Positions 8,008-11,158 of a stretch of DNA of 11,158 nt are shown here, in pieces (the stretch's first letter is position 1; every line of letters begins with the position of its first letter). Origin of the DNA: Cephalothrix spiralis (taxonomy: Eukaryota; Nemertea; Palaeonemertea; Archinemertea; Cephalotrichidae). Made by a program: the position numbers and the translations under genes. The stretch is taken from contig JAUCNG010380148.1 in assembly GCA_032353305.1 (NCBI GenBank), forward strand, positions 1 through 11,158. The letters are read 5' to 3'. The notes under the pieces are model-generated. The model was given only the letters and a program-made list of their open reading frames with translations, made no database searches and was not told the DNA's origin.

Positions 8008-8576
8008 TAATTAACAAGTCATCATTTTGTATTTTTCTCAAAAACATATAATTGATAGTAAAGGCGACAAGGTTTCATGTTGCTACTCTTGGTATCAATG
8101 ACAATCTTAAGACTATGAATTATTTTGTTCTCTCCTTTGAAAGTTGGGGAAAGTTAGGGAAATATATTTATTTTTAATCGATCAGAATTTATTCTGTATT
8201 GTAAATCGATTTAAAATAAATAACGTTTAAATAATTAAAAAAAAAATTAAAATAAAATAATATATATTTATGTACAGTATATATATTTAAATAATTATTT
8301 GTCATGAAATACATTTTTGTGACAAATAATGTGTTGCGAAAGACAATTTCATGGCAAATTATTTGTTGCTTGGACAGGGAAATTTGTTGAAATGGACAGG
8401 GAAAAGTCAGGGAATTTTGAGATTAAAAAAAAAGTGGTCACCCTGTAATTAACAAGTCATCATTTTGTATTTTTCTCAAAAACATATAATTGATAGTAAA
8501 GGCGACAAGGTTTCATGTTGCTACTCTTGGTATCAATGACAATCTTAAGACTATGAATTATTTTGTTCTCTCCTTT
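7701..8576 (+). repeat. 438-bp head-to-tail tandem duplication, nearly identical copies
   Basis: Copy 1 runs from about 7701 to 8138 and copy 2 from about 8139 to 8576. Each begins GAAAGTTGGGGAAAGTTAGG and ends TATTTTGTTCTCTCCTTT. Comparing line by line, I see no substitution; a single-base length difference near 7740 could not be settled by eye. The unit contains the interior and right end of the hAT-like element plus about 130 bp of flanking DNA; the left end of that element is not duplicated. The copies abut with no spacer. The duplication therefore followed the insertion and is either very recent or an assembly duplication. Confidence 0.85.
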
Positions 8577-8772
8577 ACTATCCCAGGCTATATCATGAGA
8601 AAGTCGATTGCGTATTCTGTTACAGTTCAGGGTCTACCAAAAGCAAGGGCTTAACAATCAAACGAACAACAAATTCCTTTACTTATGATATAATTACCTC
8701 TCTAGAAATATTTTGTTTACTACTTTTTGGTTTATTTCTTATTAATTCTTACATGGAATTTCTTTCCTTCAG
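8577..8772 (+). other. Intron 4 end and exon E acceptor region
   Basis: Unique sequence between the tandem duplication and exon E. TGTTACAGTTCAGGGT at 8619-8634 resembles TGTAACAGTTCAGGGT at 6311-6326 but the match fades immediately after, so it is at most a remnant of the same repeat. The polypyrimidine tract TTTCTTTCCTTC precedes AG at 8771-8772. Confidence 0.55.
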
Positions 8773-8949
8773 ATATGGTGCCAAATCTGTCAGCTTATCC
8801 AAACTAGTTCCAGCAATATGTACTTGTGTGAACGACCAGAATAGTCAAGTTCGCGAATCTGCCATCAGCACTTTAGTTGAAATTTATAGACACGTTGGAG
8901 AAAGAGTCAGACAGGATATAAAGAAGAAAGAAATCCTTTCAGCTTCCAA
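8773..8949 (+). CDS. CLASP: CLASP internal exon E (diagnostic YRHVGERVR block)
   Basis: This is the longest exon (177 nt): one base completing a lysine, 58 codons, then AA. It carries SLSKLVPAIC, a cysteine-containing helix, then NDQNSQVRESAI and STLVEIYRHVGERVRQD, closing with KKKEILSAS. This is the most conserved part of CLASP TOG1 and the main basis for the gene call. The acceptor is TTTCCTTCAG, with AG at 8771-8772; the donor is the strong GTGAGT at 8950-8955, with an in-frame TGA at 8951-8953. The exon is phase 2 at both ends. An ATG at 8753 lies in frame in the intron just upstream, but it precedes the acceptor and is not taken as a start. Confidence 0.93.
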
Positions 8950-9136
8950 GTGAGTCGTCATTTCTTTATACATTTTCAATTTGATCCACATCTTTTTTTT
9001 TTTACAATTTTGAATGAGCAATATCTATGTTTTTGTCGGACTGCTAACGACCTAAATGTCGGACAACGTATGGTTACAAAATGACCTATCTTGGTGAATA
9101 CTTGAAAGATAATTTAGGTTTCATTTGCACCAGTGT

Positions 9137-9300
9137 GTGAAGTGCACCGGAGGCTGGGAGTGGTGCCGGGAAATGTCTAAATAGAGCTGCTTAGCGCTAT
9201 CGCTAGGATCGCTCAAAGCGGTGCTAGGCATCGCCGGCGCGGACACATGCTAGCGCTATCTGTCGCTACGAGATCACTGTGAATCGCCCATTGGGCGGAA
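9137..9300. repeat. GC-rich block with TAGCGCTATC repeats
   Basis: A locally GC-rich island in AT-rich intron 5. TAGCGCTATC occurs at 9193-9202 and 9251-9260, each next to a CGCTA(G/C) word, and GCTAGG or CTAGG words intervene. CGCCCATTGGGCG near 9285-9297 is a short perfect hairpin. The composition suggests a transposed fragment, but no full element structure is evident and it matches no other copy in the window. Confidence 0.4.
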
Positions 9301-9654
9301 ATTTTTAGATATTTTCATAGAAAATCCGCTTGCAAAGGAAACAAATAAGCTTCGGAGTTTTGTGGATCGGGGTGATTCACAGATTTTCATTTCATGGCAA
9401 ATTTACGTATGTCACAACCATTCATTCAATTTTGTAGGAACTTTAGATAACCCCTTTTAGATCTATGCCGATGGGTGATTTTACTCTAGCGTGAAAAACT
9501 TATTGACAATATAAGTATACAAACATATATATTTTTACTAAGTAGCTATTTAAAAAAATTTGTAATAAAACGCATACACAAAGAAGGTCTAATAAGAGTT
9601 AAGTGAATGGCAGAGACATACGTCATTTTTATATTCGTTACTGGTTAATCCTTC
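9301..9654 (+). other. Intron 5 stretch without identified features
   Basis: AT-rich sequence between the GC-rich block and the second SINE. GATTCACA at 9374-9381 mirrors TGTGAATC at 9278-9285, a pair too short to define an element. Confidence 0.5.
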
Positions 9655-9722
9655 CTCCGGTGCTGTGGCGCTCGCCTTTCAATCGGAAAGTTGCAGGTTC
9701 GAGACTCCCTAGGGGTACAACC

Positions 9723-9966
9723 ACAGACCGGATACTGAATGGCTCAGGGTAAACCGGACTCTTATCGTTATATATATATACACAAGTTTATGGAACTTTT
9801 AGGGTTAAACCTTCAGACCCAAGTTTTCGGCTCCCGCCAAAATGACAGACCGAATACTGGGTGGCTCGGGGTAAACCGGACTCTTAACGTTATACATGTA
9901 TACGCAAGTTTATGGAACTATTGGGGTTAAACCTTCAGACCCCAGTTTTCGGCCCCCGCCAAAATC
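9723..9966 (+). repeat. 122-bp tandem duplication spanning the SINE/fold-back junction
   Basis: Unit 1 is 9723-9844 and unit 2 is 9845-9966. Both start ACAGACCG.ATACTG, run through TGGCTC.GGGTAAACCGGACTCTTA, an AT stretch, GTTTATGGAACT, GGTTAAACCTTCAGACCC and end CCGCCAAAAT. They differ at scattered positions, so the duplication is older than the 438-bp one. Each unit contains SINE body followed by the fold-back terminus, placing the duplication after the insertion. Confidence 0.7.
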
Positions 9967-10256
9967 TCGGAAGTGCGGGCCTAAACCCCATCAACCCTTA
10001 TATTTTTAGAAAGCTTGTAGAAATTCTAGGTTCAAGTTTATATTTTCGAAAGGGTCTGGCCCACTTTGGGGCCTCAGGGGCCTAATTAACATTTTTTCGA
10101 ATTTTTTTAAATTTGCCCTGGGCTCCTAAAATTGATCAAAAATGGTATCTTATTGTTGTATTGGACCATGCAGATCAGAAAATATCGGTTTTGACCCTTT
10201 TTTGAAAACTGGGGTCTAAAGGTTGGTCGCGAATAGTTCCATTAAACCTGTGTATA
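9898..10256 (+). mobile_element. Fold-back (long-TIR) element, copy 2, inside SINE copy 2
   Basis: The left arm 9898-9950 (GTATACGCAAGTTTATGGAA ... CAGACCCCAGTTTTC) is the near reverse complement of the right arm 10203-10256 (GAAAACTGGGGTCTAAAGG ... AACCTGTGTATA). Arms are about 53 bp. The interior 9951-10055 matches the minus strand of 1799-2335, while the middle is shorter than in that copy, suggesting an internal deletion. No open reading frame of note. The ends abut a TATA-rich tract, consistent with TA-type targeting. Confidence 0.65.
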
Positions 10257-10362
10257 GAAATAGATTAGGATGCGGGGCATATACAATACATGTACGGGAA
10301 AATGCTCGAGCAAGCGGACCGTCTGTGTCTATTTCGAGACGTCCATCTGACGCCCGTCATAT

Positions 10363-10742
10363 TAGTTAACTTTCTAAGTTTTTTGTGAAATATGTCATTT
10401 GATCTTAAGTAGTTAATTTATAAAAAGTGTTAATTAACAACCACTTTAAAATGACAAACCCTGAAATTTAACCTTAATTTAAAATATTTTAAAATGCTGA
10501 ACATTTTGAAAATACTAAAAATAAGTGAAATAGACCTTTTCTATTTGTTGTTCAAACTTGGGAATTCTCTTCAGTATTTTATTTCAAACGCTGTGAGCTT
10601 GAAATCAAAGATAATACCTTCCTTTACACCTCGTTTAGATAACTTAGCTATTTGTTGTATTCCGTTTATGTAGGGGTACATATGTTGGCTAACTGGTATC
10701 TCACTTTAATGTGATATATATTGTTTTTGTCTTTTCTTCCAG
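10363..10742 (+). other. Intron 5 end: no feature until the exon F acceptor
   Basis: AT-rich DNA following the second SINE. It ends in the polypyrimidine tract TTTGTCTTTTCTTCC and AG that define exon F. No repeat copy is recognised. Confidence 0.55.
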
Positions 10743-10807
10743 ACTTAATGTGATATTTACAAAATTCGACGAATTACAAGATTCGGGGAATATGCTAGCC
10801 GTTGAAG
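10743..10807 (+). CDS. CLASP: CLASP internal exon F (end of TOG1)
   Basis: This 65-nt exon contributes one base finishing a lysine codon, 21 codons and one trailing base (phase 1). The product is KLNVIFTKFDELQDSGNM followed by LAVE, matching 'RLNVIFTKFDEVQKSGNM', which closes the first TOG domain in CLASP1/2 and leads into the Ser/Arg-rich linker. The acceptor is a strong polypyrimidine tract ending TTTTCTTCCAG, with AG at 10741-10742; the donor is GTAAGA at 10808-10813. The next exon lies beyond the window, so the linker sequence and the downstream TOG2 cannot be described. Confidence 0.9.
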
Positions 10808-10973
10808 GTAAGAGAGACGTATAATAGGGGTAGTCGATGAAAATATTTATTGTTGTATTTAGACAGTGTAGTATGTTCACCGAGTTTGGGAATATGACGG
10901 TGAATTTAGGGATGGCCGCGACCGAAATCTGGTCCGGAGCTCGGGATCAGGGTCGAGTCGATCATTCGGAGTA

Positions 10974-11158
10974 TGTGCCTCGGTGGCTTAGTGTTAGAGT
11001 GCTGGCGTTGAAATCCAGGGGTCCCTGGATCGATACCCAGTCTCGACACACTTTCCATCGGGGGGACCTTAAGCAAATTCCTCAGCGCATAGCTTCCTGG
11101 GTGGCTCGGTCAGGTTAAATACGTGGCGTGGGACACTGTCCCTCCCTTCGGGGTAAAA
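10974..11158 (+). mobile_element. tRNA-derived SINE, copy 3 (best head; cut by window end)
   Basis: This copy retains both polymerase III promoter boxes: A box TGGCTTAGTGTT at 10984-10995 and B box GGATCGATACC at 11027-11037. CTGG/CCAG pairs give an anticodon-type arm (11002-11005/11015-11018) and a T-type arm (11025-11028/11037-11040). The body, CGACACACTTTCCATC and GGTGGCTCGGTCAGGTTAAA, matches copy 1 at 184-265. It begins about 165 bases past the exon F donor in the next intron. The 3' domain should lie just beyond the window. An open frame at 10837-11118 overlaps it and is not a gene. The source tRNA cannot be named with confidence. Confidence 0.75.

Larger units (their letters stand above)
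9655..10362 (+). mobile_element. tRNA-derived SINE, copy 2, interrupted by a fold-back element
   Basis: The head GGCGCTCGCCTTTCAATCGG with B box GGTTCGAGACT at 9696-9706 is tRNA-like; CTTTC/GAAAG (9676-9680 and 9686-9690) forms an anticodon-type arm, while the A-box side is shortened. The body TGGCTC.GGGTAAACCGGACTCTTA then an AT-dinucleotide stretch corresponds to copy 1. After an insertion at 9898-10256, the element resumes with AGGATGCGGGGCATATAC and the conserved 3' domain at 10300-10362, ending GACGCCCGTCATAT. The body plus the start of the insert is also tandemly duplicated (9723-9966). Non-coding and ordinarily transcribed by RNA polymerase III. Confidence 0.7.
46..10807 (+). other. 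CLASP: CLASP gene, partial: six internal exons of the N-terminal TOG domain
   Basis: Gene-level entry. Splicing 46-124, 558-601, 1524-1580, 6203-6294, 8773-8949 and 10743-10807 gives an uninterrupted frame of about 171 codons. The product is rich in amphipathic HEAT-type helices and follows the first TOG domain of metazoan CLASP1/CLASP2 (Drosophila Mast/Orbit/Chb) from beginning to end without a gap. Landmarks in order are LEILSILVERM, VIPVLIDRTGDSKDQ, SLSKLVPAIC, STLVEIYRHVGERVRQD and KLNVIFTKFDELQDSGNM. CLASPs are cytoplasmic microtubule-lattice and plus-end proteins that suppress catastrophe, promote rescue and act at kinetochores and the cell cortex; TOG arrays mediate the tubulin or microtubule interaction. 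The initiation codon, TOG2/TOG3, the SxIP motifs and the C-terminal CLIP-interacting domain must lie outside the window. The family call rests on remembered conservation, not on a search, but the STLVEIYRHVGERVR block is distinctive. Whether the species has one or two paralogues cannot be told. Confidence 0.9.

Noticed and set aside
8753-8953. ATG-initiated frame covering exon E
   Set aside because: The ATG lies upstream of the splice acceptor and the frame ends in the donor TGA. The real coding part is 8773-8949, an internal exon.
9655-9720. Possible functional tRNA gene
   Set aside because: The A-box side is shortened, the acceptor stem does not pair, and the sequence continues into a SINE body. 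The same holds for 10974-11045, whose arms pair but which also continues into the SINE body.
10837-11118. 93-codon open frame on the + strand
   Set aside because: Runs into and through the tRNA-derived head and body of SINE copy 3; the translation has no recognisable domain.

Overview
The window is an intron-rich stretch of an animal nuclear genome. Six short exons on the + strand, all with GT...AG junctions, join into one open frame of about 171 codons. I recognise the product as the N-terminal TOG (HEAT-repeat) domain of CLASP, the microtubule plus-end rescue protein. The AT-rich introns and the tRNA-derived SINEs point to an invertebrate. A mollusc or another lophotrochozoan is my best guess, but the class is inferred, not shown. 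Both the start and the end of the gene lie outside the window. Nothing prokaryotic is present.

Layout. Exon A 46-124, intron 433 bp (mostly one SINE); exon B 558-601, intron 922 bp; exon C 1524-1580, intron 4622 bp; exon D 6203-6294, intron 2478 bp; exon E 8773-8949, intron 1793 bp; exon F 10743-10807, then the start of another intron. Coding sequence is 514 bases, under 5% of the window. Reading frame is conserved across all five junctions.

The introns are built from several repeat families. (1) A tRNA-derived SINE occurs at 143-407, 9655-10362 and 10974-11158 (cut by the window end), with a strikingly conserved 63-bp 3' end. (2) A fold-back element with long, imperfect terminal inverted repeats occurs at 1799-2335 and, in the opposite orientation, at 9898-10256. 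The second copy sits inside a SINE, and the first SINE shows what the uninterrupted site looks like. (3) A hAT-like non-autonomous element beginning YAGGGTGACC is seen at about 7592-8007, with relatives at 4893-5147 and from 6321. (4) A TCTCCTAAAA-rich repeat occurs at 910-1043 and 5676-5799. There are also several small perfect or near-perfect hairpins in intron 3 and a virtually identical 438-bp tandem duplication at 7701-8576.

I see no new biochemical system. The most informative structure is the nested SINE/fold-back locus at 9655-10362, whose events can be partly ordered from this window alone. The recent 438-bp tandem duplication is either a very young event or an assembly artefact.
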